This document shows positions 45,372 to 61,697 of a stretch of 64,000 bases of DNA, piece after piece. Source of the stretch: Rutidosis leptorrhynchoides. Its lineage: Eukaryota > Streptophyta > Magnoliopsida > Asterales > Asteraceae. The stretch lies in assembly GCF_046630445.1 (NCBI RefSeq), contig NC_092335.1, positions 370,001 to 434,000 of the forward strand, written 5' to 3'. A program made the position numbers and the translations under genes. The first letter of the stretch is position 1, and every line of letters begins with the position of its first letter. Under the pieces are notes generated by a model that was not told the DNA's origin, did no database searches, and saw only the letters and a program-made list of their open reading frames with translations.

Positions 45372-47320
45372 TATGACGATCCGTCCAAATCCACTTGGAC
45401 GAATTCATCATTCATTGATTTCATAGTGAGGTTTTGACCTCTATATGATACGATTTGTAAACATTGCATTCTTTTGAAAAGGCACACCATAAATGAATAT
45501 ATATAAATCCAAGGTTTTCGACGTCTGATGATTTCTACGTATAGACAATCACCGTACATAATAGTTTACAATACTTCATCTGTTGACAATGCAGTCAAAA
45601 TAAGATACATGGTGATGATTTTGTGAATGCAAAGTTTTCTTGAATAAAGCATGTATGACTCCATGCACATAGTTGGTATAACGTATAAGCAAATAGTGGA
45701 AGACTTCTAGAAACCTGAGAATAAACATGCTTAAAAGTGTCAACACAAAGGTTGGTGAGTTCATAGTTTAGTGTTGTACATAATCTGTATATATAAAGGT
45801 GGATCACAAGATTTCAGTTGTTTTATCCAGGAACGTTTATCAAGATATTCTACGAAATTGAGCACTTTGGTAACTAAACTTAACGTATATATAATTTATA
45901 CCCTTTGTATAATCATCTTAATAATACACGCAAACCAAAGTGTACTCTTCTCAAATAGCATATGTCCGTTAAAAGGCTAGTGCTCTAGCTCGGACGGGGA
46001 TATCAAGCCCTATGGATCCATATACTACCACTCGCGCCCACCAGTTCTTAGAACCGGCAGTTACTAGTTACCAAAGCTAAGGGATTTTCGGTTCAAACTC
46101 GGTGTAGAATTTAGTATGTACTTGTATCCATTGCGTTTAAAATAAAGTGCATGTATTCTCAGCCCAAAAATATAGATTGCAAAAGCAATTAAAAAGGGAG
46201 CAAATGAAACTCACCTTAGCAGCACATAAGGTCATTCACCGAAATGTGACCGAAACTCGGAATGCAAAATAACCGTAAATCTCAACCTAGAGAACATATG
46301 TTGGTCAATACATGTCTAACAACCTAGGTCGGGTCATAGTGTATCACAATCCTAATGCTCGAGACCGACATGTGAAAGTTAACAAAAATCATTTCAAAAG
46401 TCAACCTGACTCAATATGATCTTTAAATCTATACATGTTTATTATATTAACATTGTATAAGTCTTGATAGTTGAACGAATTTATAGTTTATCGAACTCAA
46501 AACATTATTTATTTCAAGAGTTATATTGTATTTGAATGATCATGGCAATTGGATATATTTTAACATTTCATATAGTTTCTCAATACTTGTAAAACCAGAT
46601 TTAGTATTTATAAAGCTTTAAAACATGATAAGACAGTCAACTTTGACAATTGGTCAACAAAACGAGACGTGCCTTATATAGAAATTCATTTACTCGATTA
46701 GTAATATATAAAAATTTCATTTATCAATCTCTTAGACAAGTTGTTTAAATATTAATTTACAGTTTCAAACATAATTTCAATTAACATTAACCATGATTCA
46801 GTTGACCATATCTTTTAATTTGTTCCTAAAAAACACACGATTTCTAAATGAAAAATTAATAATTTTTCGCCAGCTTTCCAAAAACATGCATATCATATAC
46901 TTTATATCAGTAGCATATGTATCGAATTCGTAAATCATCATAAACTATCTTTCGACAAAATTAAAGCATACAAGCATGCATAAACATATATACTCGAGCA
47001 CTAGACATGGATACACTATTAATATATAAAAATTAAATTACGAGTACTCACGTATCAATATTGAGATTCAATATTGCAGAAAAGGTACGTAGACGCAACG
47101 GAGATGATAAACACTAAATTAACCTCACGAGCATACCCATGAACCATACCCATCACCTCCATAGCTATAATCCATATTTTCCTTAGCCCTATCCTACTCG
47201 AAAAATCTATTTTTAAATTACTCCATCAACACTCCATCGTAGTATTTTATGTATAAATATTAATATTATCGCTCCTAATACTACTAGTAACAATATTAAG
47301 ATTAATAATAATAATAATCT

Positions 47321-47389
<69 letters not shown>

Positions 47390-48103
47390 TATAATATATA
47401 TATTTGTGTGTGTAAAGAGATCGAGATAGATAGATCAACTGGACCAACTTCGTACGTTTTATACTATCTAACCAATCCAACCATACCATGCAATCGCATG
47501 GAATGTGTATGATTCATACATGTGATCGCATGATTAGATAACACAGCTGGTATCCACTTTCTTTCATTGCCGACACCCATTTCATATGTAATACATAGAT
47601 TTATATATTATTTAATATATAATATATTTAATCTTTAGAATTAATTAAATATTATATTATATTTACGTGCGTAGTAAAAATGTAATTTTTGTTCAAATGA
47701 CTCGTAAGTTGTCACTCGACTCATGTATCACTTTCGGTTTTTCGAGCGCACTTTCGTACGTTTAGAAAACTGGTACTTTACGTTTCGTGTAATGTACCTT
47801 TATCAATAACAAGACTCAAATCAATGAAAAATTATCCCACTCAAAGTTTAACTTATTCATTTGAGTGTTTTGGTCATTTGCTTCTATAAATCGACGTCTC
47901 ATTATTTACCAATATATTTTATAATAATACTATTTTAAATCCAAACGTTTTATGACTAAATTATCATTATATTTTATCACATTATAAAATATATATATTT
48001 TTATATATTTTTTTATTCATGCCTAATATTTGTTCGTGAATCGTCGGTCAAAATCATATAAATTTTAAATTTAATTTTGGTCAGAAATTTCCGGGTCGTC
48101 ACA
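45372..48103 (-). repeat. 3' LTR of element E
   Basis: On the minus strand starts TGTGACGACCCGGAAATTTC and ends GGATCGTCATA. Palindromes at 47486-47501 and 47519-47532, (TTA)n at 47326-47388, donor at 46214 and acceptor ending 45715, hairpin GAGGTTTTGACCTC at 45428-45441 and terminal hairpin CGTCCAA...TTGGACG at 45381-45400. Confidence 0.85.
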
Positions 48104-48140
48104 GTACCTACCCGTTAAAGAAATTTTGTCCCAAAATTTG
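48104..48140 (-). other. Polypurine-tract region of E
   Basis: Complement of GTACCTACCCGTTAAAGAAA and TTTTGTCCCAAAA abuts the 3' LTR; same layout as A, B and D. Confidence 0.7.
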
Positions 48141-49425
48141 ATTAGGATGGTCATAGCTGACAATAAGTATGTTTTCATGACACATACAAGCTGAAAATTA
48201 GAATTTTATCATCATTGAGTAATATAGATAAAACCATTTGATTTTGTAAAGAGTACGAGTGAAGCTATCACAAAAGAGTGAAGATGAGTAAATACATGTT
48301 CGCCTTAACTGGTGACGTAGTCACGGTTGATTTTCGGAATTCAAGGGATTTAGAGAAAATCTTCTAAATCTAAAAGATTTGATTCTTCGGCGAATAAGGA
48401 AATTATGATCTCTCTAATTAAATGCGGAGATCTGCCTTGATTTCTCTATCAAATATTTCACTATAAATTAACTTCTTCCGGTTTGTCACTTTTACCATTC
48501 CTATACTTAATTCTCAAATTCAAAAGATTGTGAAAATGCTTAATACAGTTCTAATCCTTGTCCTTATCCTTACTATCGCAACAATCATTCTCCTTTTCCA
48601 ACTTCCACCAGAGGAATCTGCTTACTTCTACTTTGCCCTTGGGGTTATAGTGCTTTTAATTCTCCCGTGTCTTTATGTTGCGATAAACATTGATATTCAC
48701 GGTTTGTAATTTATGCGTTGTTATCGGATTTTATATCTTCCCTTATATTTCAATGTCCCTACTTCTTTCTTCTATAATCATTCTCATCCACAGTTAATAC
48801 TCCCTCCTATTTGCTGCGATTTATACTCCAATTTCTATTTCGGAGCTTTGTCCCTTCGTTTCTTCTTCTTGCGATTAGGCATCTCTTGTAATGATCCAGA
48901 ATTCGTATATATAAATTTTGAAATGAACATTGTTAATGTTCTAGGAAGGAAATGGTAATGGCACGATTTTGATTTGTTAAATTACCAGAATACCCTAAAA
49001 AAGACCGAATCATCAAAAAATATTTTCTTGATATTTTAGAGGTTAAATAGAATACAAAAGTCGTGTAACATGGCACATGATAATGTTATGATATGTGAAT
49101 CATCATGTTTTATTTGAAAACTCAGCATGACTTAATGTAATATAATCGCGTTGATCAAGTGTCATTATATTATACTAACTCATGCTTCAATTCCCAACAC
49201 TACTTCAGAATTCATTCATAGTTTATACTCAGATTTTACAGAAATTTCCAATATAATGTATTGCAGATAGCACGAAAAGGTATATAATTTCGGACGAGAA
49301 TATTTATGAAAATATCTTCAGAAGTATCGAAGATATTTATGATGATATTTTGAAATTTCTAGGTTCGAAAGTTGATAAGGAAAAATTTTGCGCAAGATTT
49401 TAACATGACTTCGGAGCAGGATATT
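48141..49425 (-). other. PPT-proximal non-coding region of E
   Basis: Homologous to the same zones of A and B. Small plus-strand ORFs (e.g. 48713-48958) are not conserved in frame. Confidence 0.5.
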
Positions 49426-49660
49426 CTCTAAGATTTCATCGGGCATTGAATCATTTGGATTCTTTGAAGGCAAGTTTAGTCTTTGTGATTTGTCCACGGC
49501 TTCCTTCATAGTTTCGCATAATCCACTTTTCCAATTCCAAAACTTCTCTTTTTCTGAGCTTTGCCAATACACTATTCTTTATCATCAAACTTTTGACTGT
49601 TAAGGTCGTTTACAGTTTTTGCTGCTTCATCAGCATTTTTCAAAATTTCGAGAACTAAAT
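49426..49660 (-). pseudogene. Captured PABP fragment in element E
   Basis: Minus-strand translation shows NADEAAKTVNDLNSQKFDDKE, a stop, then GKAQKKR, TMKEAVDKSQRLNL and NPNDSMPDEI. It corresponds to the end of RRM3, linker and start of RRM4 of PABP, colinear with the fragments in A and B. Confidence 0.75.
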
Positions 49661-50331
49661 CGTAGATTGGGGTGTTTTTCAGAAACTTCACATTTGAAAT
49701 ATATAAGTCTAGAATATAGACGTTATATGCATATATATAACTGTTGGCGTAGAAATACTGCGAGATTCAAAATACTAATTGCTAATTCCTGGTAGTTAGT
49801 ATGGTAATTATTGTTACAAGATGTGGATGAGTACTTGATAGGGTTTCAATGAATAGGTATAGTGATTCTTCGGAGAGGCTTTAAGATCAATGAAGTTATT
49901 GGTAAGTTTACTGCTAATGTGGCGGAATAAAAAAAAATTCCTCGGTAATAATGATGAAAGGGTAATCATTATAATAAGGCTTATTCGAATGAATAATTGA
50001 AGGTGATTTGCTGGTGTAGTGAAAAAACTGTCTATTTTGAAAAGGGATTGAAAAGTTATTTTAGCTAATAAATGCCAAAGGGTCTGACATGGATACGTGT
50101 TAAACTATGACTTTAGTTTCGAGGGTTTTTCAGGTATAAGACTGTGGTTAACATGTGGTTGGATCATCATCTCGATGATTCATTATTTGAAGTGCCTTCA
50201 GAAATTTCTAGGGATTTAAACATAGATTGTAATCGTTAATATTCATATGATGTTCTAGGATTTTGAATGATACAAATACTTTTCTGGGTTCTATGAATGG
50301 AAATGATGTTCTAGCACAGTTTTGAAGTCAA
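49661..50331 (-). other. E interior between the PABP fragment and solo LTR F
   Basis: AT-rich; segments match A upstream of its PABP fragment (TACTAATTGCTAATTCCTGG, complement near 14810). No ORF supported. Confidence 0.5.
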
Positions 50332-50930
50332 AGTATTGTGACAACCCAGAAATTTCCAACTAAATTTAAACTTTAATCTTTATATGTTTCTGATACGATA
50401 AGAAATATTTGTTAAGTTAAATTGCAAGATTTTTAAACTATGTTCATACATTCATTCAACCTCGACCATGTTCCAACGATTCACGAACCATTGAACGAAT
50501 ATGATTATATATGTATATGTGTATATATTATAACTTGAAACGTAAACAAAATATTAGATTAAATACTTTATATGATTGTATCTGTTTCAAAATGTTTATC
50601 AATGGAATTAGAAGATAAGATCAAATGATTGAATTATCAGATATATTGAATTATGATTACAAGTCTCTGTTGAAAGGCCTACGTTGATTTGAGAAATCTT
50701 TTCATTTTAACAATATTCGGAAAATGGTAAAGTGATTTATAAATAAGAACAAATTGTCAATCATTGAGAACTAGACAAAGGATAGTGGAAGATTGAATCT
50801 CATAAAGACTCGACTGATCTATTTAGTTTCAAACGTAAAAAAAACGTTTTCAGTTTAAAAAGAACTTTATTATTAAAACGTATATAACTTTTATAAATAT
50901 CTAGAACCACTTTTGACAACTCATTATTAA

Positions 50931-52801
50931 TGTAACAGACTGAAACCCGGGCTAGTTGTAAGTGGACTATTTTGCCCTTAGGGTTTGTGTAAGTCTTAAG
51001 TGCTTTTTATTTAAATTATTTAATTAGTGTTTTATTATATTTGTGTTGTGTCCAGTTTGTGACAAGGGTCCCAGAACAGGTTTGTTTATTTTATTTGGAC
51101 CTCGTTTGGGTTACCTAATCCTGTACGAAAGATATCTGATAACTGGTAAATACCCGTGTGTTGCACAGTGTGGGAATTAATCTCAAATATGTGACTAGTG
51201 TACTGCCTTCTTCTTTCCCTTTTCTAGAATTTTTCCACACACACCCGTACCTTCATCCCTCCCACCTAACCAAACCCTAATTCTCCATTGTTGATCTTGA
51301 GCTCGAATTGGTCTTGAAATCACGTTCTTTACACTCTACTGATTCTTTTAAGGTATGAATCATGAGCTTTCATGATCAATTTAGTGTTAAAATGGTGTTT
51401 TTAAGTGTATTTGTTCATAAGCTTGATTTTGTGTCAAAATCCATGGATTTGATGTTGTTATGGTCAAAACTTTATGGGTTTATAGTCTATAACATGTAGT
51501 AATTGAGTTGTGGTAAGTTTTGGTGTCGAAAACGAGCTCTAGATCGAGTTTTGGTGAATTTAGCTTGAAGTCCGTAGGTTGTGTTCAGAATCTGCAGATG
51601 ATGAACACAGTCGGCCGACTGTAGGTCGACAGTCGACCGATTGGCTAGTGAACCGACCGACTGAGTTCGACTTTCGGCCGATTGTGGTGATACCAAATAA
51701 GTCGACCGATTGGGAAAGTCAGTCGATCGGTTGTGTCAAAAGTCGACCGACTGTCTATGTCAGTCGACCGATTAAGGAGACAGTCGACCGACTGTGTGTA
51801 CAGGGCAGAATATTTTACCAAAATGCCTTTTTTCTAGCCGTTATGCTGCCCGTTTATATTTTGGTGTTCAGGATGTAAATTTTGAAAGTGCATAAGTGTT
51901 AAGCATGAAAATTTTAGTGGACGCATTTTTTTATGAATTTGCTATAATTCGCTGTCAGTGTGTCTAATCTTGATGGGAACACTATTATAACTTGGTTTTT
52001 GCTGTTCTCAGGAGATAAGGATAAGGAGGAAGCTCAGAAATAATAACTGAGCAGTTGCTGGTAATTGGTGAGTGGGTCTATCTACGGATAGAGTTTAAGT
52101 AGCATATCATGCTACAGTGGTTGACTCTTTTACCATGCATAGTGTAGGAATTGCCATGATAGAATACTATCGTTTGCCTGATGTTGTATGTGAATTATGT
52201 GTACACTGTGTGAATGGCACCAGTCGGGCCTAGGGAGACTGGGGACTCGAGACCGTGCCTAGGAGAGGTTAGAGTCCGTATGAGGTCAACCGTGCCTAGG
52301 GGAGGTTGGGTCCATAGGCTACTAATTGTGGAGTATAGTGTGAACGATGCACCCCCTGCATCTGGATAACTATACTGTTAATTGAGTAGCAGGGACTATC
52401 GGTAGACTCAGGCCCGATCAGCTGGGAGTCGTGTGCTCGTACAAGCCGCTGATCCTCGTATTGTCTTATTGTATGCTAGTTGATAGTTAGCATGTGTTGT
52501 TGTTAGTATATAGCTTGTGTGTGACTTAAGCTATATCTGTTAGATAGATTCCATTCACTTAGCGATGCGCTAATCCCCCACATATCCTCCCCTTGCAGGT
52601 TTAGGTACTGCTAGTCAGGAAGGGTGCTATTGCAGAAGACATGTTTGACAACCCAACTCTGATGTGGACTTTTGTATAAATAATGTTTTGTGATAACGTA
52701 ACACCGTTGTGTAAACTTAAACGTAATGACGTGACTTATATTGTGTTTGTTAATAAAGTCTTCCGCTGTGTATTTAAAAAAAAAAAATGTCCGGTGTTAC
52801 A
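50931..52801 (+). mobile_element. Solo LTR G inside F
   Basis: 1871 bp, TGTAACAGACTG...GGTGTTACA with TSD ATTAA (50926-50930, 52802-52806). A different LTR family from A-F. Contains a GTCGACCGACTG-type repeat array (51605-51805), an AATAAA (52751-52756) and an A-run near the 3' end. No ORF of weight. Orientation assigned from TG...CA and the poly(A)-type signal. Confidence 0.85.
51605..51805 (+). repeat. GTCGACCGA short-repeat array in G
   Basis: About ten degenerate copies of a GTCGACCGA(C/T)TG core (the GTCGAC centre is palindromic) separated by 5-20 nt of unrelated sequence. Markedly GC-richer than its surroundings. Confidence 0.8.
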
Positions 52802-53879
52802 ATTAACTAGTATGATAAAGATAAGGATAATTATATTTTATTTTATTAAATATATATAACGATTCAAATTAATATTATATATATTTATACGCGTATTATA
52901 CGTACATAGTTTTATACTTTTACTATACTTAAACTTTACCTTTACTTTATTTTTACTTTACTTTAACTTTAATAATTTACTTTAATAATTCATACTTTAA
53001 TAATTCACTTTAATAATTCATACTTTAATAATTCACTTTAATAATTCATACTTTAATAATTCACTTTAATAATTCATACTTTAATAATTCACTTTAATAA
53101 TTTAAAAATCTATTATAAATAGAATTCAATAGGTTTCATTATTTCATAGAAACTTGAAAATATTTTTCTCTAAACTCTCTCAATCGATTTACATATATAT
53201 ATTTACTCCGTATTATTTCAAGATATTATTAGTATACATAAAATATTACGACGGAGTGCTGTCCGAGTGATTTTAAAATTGTTTTTTGAGTAGGATAGGA
53301 TTAAGGAAATTATGGGTTATAGCTATGGAGGTGATTGAGTATGGTTCATGGGTATGCTCGTGAGGTCAATATAGTGTTTATCATTGCCGTTGCGTCTACG
53401 TACCTTTCCTGCAATATTGAATCTCAATATTGATACGTGAGTACTCATAATTTAACTTTTACATACTAATAGTGTATCCCTGACTAGTGCTCGAGTATTT
53501 AGGATTATGCATGCTTGTACTTTTGATATTGCCCTTAGACAGGTTAGGTTGAATATTGAATTAGTTACACTTGCGGTTGAGATAAGGTATAAGATATGCA
53601 TGTCCTTGGAAAGCTAGCGAAAAATTAAGAACTTTTCCTTTAGATATCGAATGGTTTCGATGAACGGATTAGAAGTTATAATCAATTGAATTTTCGATAT
53701 TTTTATTAAAAATGATTATTATTATCGTCGTTTTTATCGTCGTTCTAGTTTTATCTTATTATTATCATTATTATTATCTTTATCAATAAAAGGGATTTAT
53801 CATTAAAAATTGTTATTTTTTTTATTATTACTATCGTTATTATCGTTAAAGTTATAATTAGTATTATTATTATTATCCA

Positions 53880-53946
<67 letters not shown>

Positions 53947-55871
53947 TCATTATTAATATATATATCTTTATTTAAAAATGGTTATTGTTATTGTTATTAT
54001 TATTATTACTATATTATCATTAAGATAATTATTAGTATTATCGTTAATAATGTTATAGTAACTATCATTATTAATATTAGTGTAATTAAAACAAATATTT
54101 GTAACACCTAATTATTTTGATTACTATTATTATCATTATTATGAACACGATATAAAAGACAATTAAAAGCTATTAAACGAAACGATTAGAAAATAATGAG
54201 TAAGAGTATCATGATGAAATTAAAATATTATAAGATATTGATTTAGATAAAATTATCATTCTTATTATTTTTATCATTACTATTATTTTTAAAAGTATCG
54301 TTAGTATTAAAACTATTATTTTAACAAAAATTATCATTTTAATAGAAATGTCATTGTTATTATAAAATATTATTATTATTATTATTTTAAATAGAATTAT
54401 TATTTTAAAGATAATATTAAAAATTATCATAAATATTAAAGTTATCATAATTAGAATTATCGTTTTATCATAATGTCATCTTAGTAATTATAAATATTGA
54501 TATTTTTATAATAATAATTATTATTACAAAATAATACAACTTTTACTTACTATCATTATAGATATTATTTTATCAAATAAATATGTGATACAAACATATT
54601 TTACTACGTGTAATAACTTACTTTAATAATACCTATCATATTATCTTTATGATATTAAATGAACCCTATATATTTTATTACTTAATATATATAAAAGTAT
54701 ATTTTATTATATAAATTTAATATAAAAATTTTATTTATTAATAAATAAATTATATTATTTACTCTAATAATTCTTTTAAAAATATTTAAAAATATAAAAC
54801 GACGATATTTAAACTATATATTAAGCATGTATAGATTTTTGGAAATTATTTTGAGTCAAATTTACTTTTGTTGACTTTTGCATATTAGTCTCGAGCATTA
54901 GGATTGTGGTACACTATGACTTGACCTAATTTGTTAGACAAATATTGACCAACACATAATTATATATAATTAATTTAGGTTCGTGAATCCGAGGCCAACC
55001 TTGCACTTGTTCAATGACGTTATATGTATTTTTACTACGAAATACAGTATGGTGAGTTTCATTTGCCTTTTTACCCTTTATATTTTTGGGACTGAGAATA
55101 CATGCGCTTTTATAAATGTTTGACGAAATAGACACAAGTAATTGAAACTACATTCTATGGTTGAATTATCGAAATCGAATATGCCCTTTTTATTAAAGTC
55201 TGGTAATCTAAGAATTAGGGAACAGACACCCTAATTGACGCGAATCCTAAAGATAGATCTATTGGGCCTAACAAACCCCATCCAAAGTACCGGATGCTTT
55301 AGTACTTCGAAATTTATATCATGTCCGAAGGAGGATCCCGGAATGATAGGGGATATTCTTATATGTATCTAGTTAATGTCGGTTACCAGGTGTTCGCCAT
55401 ATGAATGATTATTTTTGTCTCTATGCATGGGACGTATATTTATGAGAACTGGAAATGAAATTCTTGTGGTCTATTAAAATGATGGAAATAAATGATTATG
55501 ATAAACTAATGAACTCACCAACCTTTTGGTTGACACTTTAAAGCATGTTTATTCTCAGGTGTTAAAGAAATCTTCCACTGTGCATTTGCTCATTTTAAAG
55601 ATATTACTTGGAGTCTTTCATAGCATATTTCGAAGAACGTTGCATTCGTGTCATTGAGTTCATCAAAGATTATTATTAAATCAATTTATAGTTGGATAGT
55701 GGATATTATGAAATGGTATGCATGCCTGTCAATTTTCGATGTAAAGAAAGTTTGTCTTTTAAAAACGAATGCAATGTTTGTAAAATGTATCATATAGAGG
55801 TTAAATACCTCGCAATGTAATCAACTATTGTGAATCGTTTATAATATATATGAACGGGTCCTTTCAAGTAT

Positions 55872-56093
55872 AGCTTCGAAAGATGTAGGAATCTAAGAAT
55901 AATGTCTTTTGTTAAATCTTGACTTGGATTTTGATTTGTCAAAATCAAAATATGTAATCAAATTTGGATGAGGATGGTTGTTTTGATTTTTATAAAAGAA
56001 TATATATTGTTGTGAAAGTAGTGAGTATAGTTGATGATTTGTTGAATCAGAATCGAAGAATGTAACATATTAATTGTGAATTTATATATCTCT
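55872..56093 (-). other. E interior between F and the internal PPT-like motif
   Basis: AT-rich, similar to 22838-22975 of B. No gene seen. Confidence 0.5.
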
Positions 56094-56114
56094 CAGGTAT
56101 TACCTACCCGTTAA
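56094..56114 (-). other. Internal PPT-like hairpin of E
   Basis: CAGGTATTACCTACCCGTTAA; its complement repeats the PPT motif TTAACGGGTAGGTA. Stem slightly degraded versus D. Confidence 0.5.
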
Positions 56115-56573
56115 AATATTCTCACCATTAACAGTTTGTACCAAAGAATTTTCTTAACTACAATCTTTATGAAAATATATCTACATATATATTTTCTTAA
56201 GATGTAATCATGGATTTAATGAGTTAACATAATATTAATCTCATCTGGTTTTCGACTTGGACTAGAATATATAATCTCTAAAACTTTTAGAAACTACATA
56301 TTCTCTGCAGAATATTTCTTCGATGAAGTTATGAATCAATACTTCATCGTTTGTTGTTGTTGGTATTCCTTGGTATCTACAGGGCGTATGACACTGGTGT
56401 TCGTGGGATGGATTGTAAAGTTGAGGTTTACGACGCGGTTGTGGTTGGTGGTGGTAATGGTACTGTTGGTGTTGGTGATGCTGCTGATGTTCGTGGTATT
56501 GAGGCTTGCGATGTGGATGTTGTTGGTGGTGGTGCTGGTGGTGATGGTGCTGATATTGGTGGTGCTTGTGGTG

Positions 56574-56575
<2 letters not shown>

Positions 56576-56662
<87 letters not shown>
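56576..56662. repeat. (TA)n tract interrupting the E ORF region
   Basis: About 87 bp of pure TA between the coiled-coil segment and the Thr/Ser-rich tail of the E ORF region. A has no TA tract at this position. Confidence 0.85.
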
Positions 56663-56668
<6 letters not shown>

Positions 56669-56757
56669 GCTTGTAAGTTGTGCATCATATTCTCTAAAGC
56701 CACCACTCTAGCACGAAGCTTGTTAACTTCTTCAATTACACTGGAATGATCAGTGGT

Positions 56758-57090
56758 TTAGATGAGCGGATGAATAAGATCTAGAATTGTAGATAATAAA
56801 TAATCGTGATGAGATACTCTGGAAATGAGAGAGAAAATGGTGTCTCGAATAGGTTCACCGGTAAGTGCTTCAGGTTCTTCGCCAAGAGGGCAATGTGGTG
56901 GATGGAAAGGATCACCTTCTTCTTGTCTCCAATGACTAAGTAGGCTACGAACCCATCCCCAATTCATCCAGAATAGGTGATGGCTAATTGGTTGATCCAT
57001 ACCGGTTACACTGTCTTCGGAGTTCAGGTGCATATCTATATCAGAATAGCTGTCGGAGTTTAAAGAATTTGAACTAGATACAGGATCCAT
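56758..57090 (-). CDS. Conserved retroelement ORF (MDPVSSSN family), element E copy
   Basis: 110 residues, the same length and start context as the A copy and about 80-90% identical by eye. Blocks: MDPVSSSNSLNSDSYSD, MDQPISHHLFWMNWGWVRS, CPLGEEPEALTGEP, ILDLIHPL. Ends in TAA at the codon where A has TGA. The coiled coil [18 protein letters not shown] follows in frame. Retention of two full-length copies in otherwise decayed elements suggests coding function in the recent past. Confidence 0.62.
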   Translation of the reverse strand: MDPVSSSNSLNSDSYSDIDMHLNSEDSVTGMDQPISHHLFWMNWGWVRSLLSHWRQEEGDPFHPPHCPLGEEPEALTGEPIRDTIFSLISRVSHHDYLLSTILDLIHPLI

Positions 57091-57463
57091 TTTGTGTAAT
57101 CAGGGAAATGATTTTTGATGTGAAATGGATTATAGGACTTAGATTTGGTATTCTTCAATACATAATTTACATATGTATATATAATACCAAAATCCCATAA
57201 ATTACAGAAAAAATTTCGAAAGATCTCAGGAAAAGTTTAAAGTAACAGATACGCTAAGATATGAATTTTGTCGATACACTTTATATGCAGTAAATACAGT
57301 AAGACATGTCTAGACTTAGGAATGATAAGCAAGTAATTTTCGACAATAAATGGCAAGCAAAACTCGGTAAAAACAGATACAGTCATAGTCCAGACTCACT
57401 AATGCATCCTAACAATTACCAGTTAAACACACTAATGCAAATTCTGGTTCCCTATGACCTCAA
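57091..57463 (-). other. PBS-proximal leader of E
   Basis: Non-coding; shares GTTAGGATGCATTAGTGAGT and GCATTAGTGTGTTTAACTG with A and D leaders. Confidence 0.55.
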
Positions 57464-57475
57464 GCTCTGATACCA
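57464..57475 (-). other. Primer-binding site of E (tRNA-iMet)
   Basis: TGGTATCAGAGC on the minus strand, 2 nt inside the LTR border. Confidence 0.88.
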
Positions 57476-57477
57476 AC

Positions 57478-60056
<2,579 letters not shown>

Positions 60057-61697
60057 ACCATTATCATAAAAACCGATATTAGTATCAACTAATTATTATT
60101 AATATTTTTATCATTATTATGAATGCGATATAAAAGAGAACTAAAAACTATTAAACAAATCGGTTAGAAAATGATGAGTATGAGTATCATGATGAAATTA
60201 AAATATTGTAAGATATTGATTTAAGAGAAAAATATCGTTTTCGTTATTTTTATTGTTATTATTAAAAGTATTATTAATATTAAAACTATCATTTTTACTA
60301 AATTTATCATTTTTAATAGAAATATTATTGTTATTATAAAATATCATTATTATTATCATTTTAGTATTATTATTATTAAAAATTATCATTTTATAATTAA
60401 AATCAGCATTAGTAAATAAATATTGTTATTACTATTATTAGTAAAATAATAATAATTATTATTATTTCAAAATAATACAACTTTTATTCATTATTATTAT
60501 TATCTATAGTATTTAAATATGTGATACAAATATATTTTTTCATCATACGTAATATAATTACATTAATAATACATATCACTATATTTTTATGATATTAAGT
60601 AAACTTTATAAATTTTATTACTCAAGATATATAAAAGTATATCTTTATCATATATATATTTTAATATAAATTTTTATTAATAAAGGACTTTTATTATTTA
60701 CTTTAATAAAATCTAATAAATATATTTAAATATATATAAAACGACTATATTTAAGTTATATAATAAACACGTATAAATTTTGGAAATCATTTTTAGTCAG
60801 ATTGACTTTTGTTGACTTTTGCATGATAATCTCGAGCATTAGGATTGTGATATACTATGACCTGACCTAAATTGTTAGACAGATATTGACCAACATATAA
60901 ATATATATAATTAATATAAGTTCGTGAATCTGAGGCCAAACTTGCACTTGTTCAATGCCGTCATATATATTTTTACTACAAAATACAGTATTGTGAGTTT
61001 CATTTGCTCCCCTTTTAAATGCTTTTGCAATATATATTTTGGGACTGACAATACATGAGCTGCTTTTATAACTGTTTTATGAAATAGATACAAGTAATCG
61101 AAACTACATTCTATGGTTGGATTATCGAATCGAATATCACCCTTTTTAGTCTGGTAATCTAAGAATTAGGGAACAAAACCCTAATTGACGCGAATCCTAA
61201 AGATAAATCTATTGGGCCTAACAAACCCCATCCGGGTTACGGATGCTTTAGTACTTCGATTTTATCATGTTCGATGAGAGTCCCGGAATGATGGGGATAT
61301 TTTAGACGCGTTTTGTTAATGTCGATTACCAGGTGTTCACCATATGAATGATTTTTATCTCTATGCAGTTTGTGCGAAATGATTGATATGAGATGTATAT
61401 TGAAATGAAAAAAATGAAAATCTTGTGGTCTATTAAAATTATGGAAATGATCGACTTTGATAAACTAATGAACTCACCAACCTTTTGGTTGACACTTTAA
61501 AGCATGTTTATTAATCTTTCGCTATGCATTTGCTAATTTTAAAGATATTACTTGAAGTTATTCATGGCATATTTCAAAAGACGTTGCATTCGAGTCGTTG
61601 AGTTCAACAAGATTACTATTAAGTAGATAACATATTAAGTCATTTATAGTTTGGATAATATGAAATAGAATGCATTCCTGTCAACTTTTGATGTAAT
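60057..61697 (+). repeat. Element C LTR, piece 3
   Basis: Aligns with 54050-55740 of F (GATATAAAAGAGAACTAAAA, GTATGAGTATCATGATGAAA, GAACTCACCAACCTTTTGG). The conserved donor GTGAGTTTC is at 60993, but the acceptor TTCTCAGGT is deleted (about 61513). Broken by H at 61697. Confidence 0.75.

Larger units (their letters stand above)
50337..55866 (+). mobile_element. Solo LTR F inside element E
   Basis: Starts TGTGACAACCCAGAAATTTC, ends GAACGGGTCCTTTCA, flanked by TSD AGTAT (50332-50336, 55867-55871) with no internal region or second LTR, so it arose by LTR-LTR recombination. About 3.65 kb without G. Related to the C LTR. Contains donor GTGAGT at 55052, acceptor ending 55558 and hairpin 55797-55811. 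TTTAATAATTCA tandem units (52960-53100) and (ATT)n (53878-53944) expand its middle. Confidence 0.85.

Noticed and set aside
51579..51878. 99-codon ORF in solo LTR G
   Set aside because: Product of the GTCGACCGA repeat array; overlapping frames on both strands are also open.
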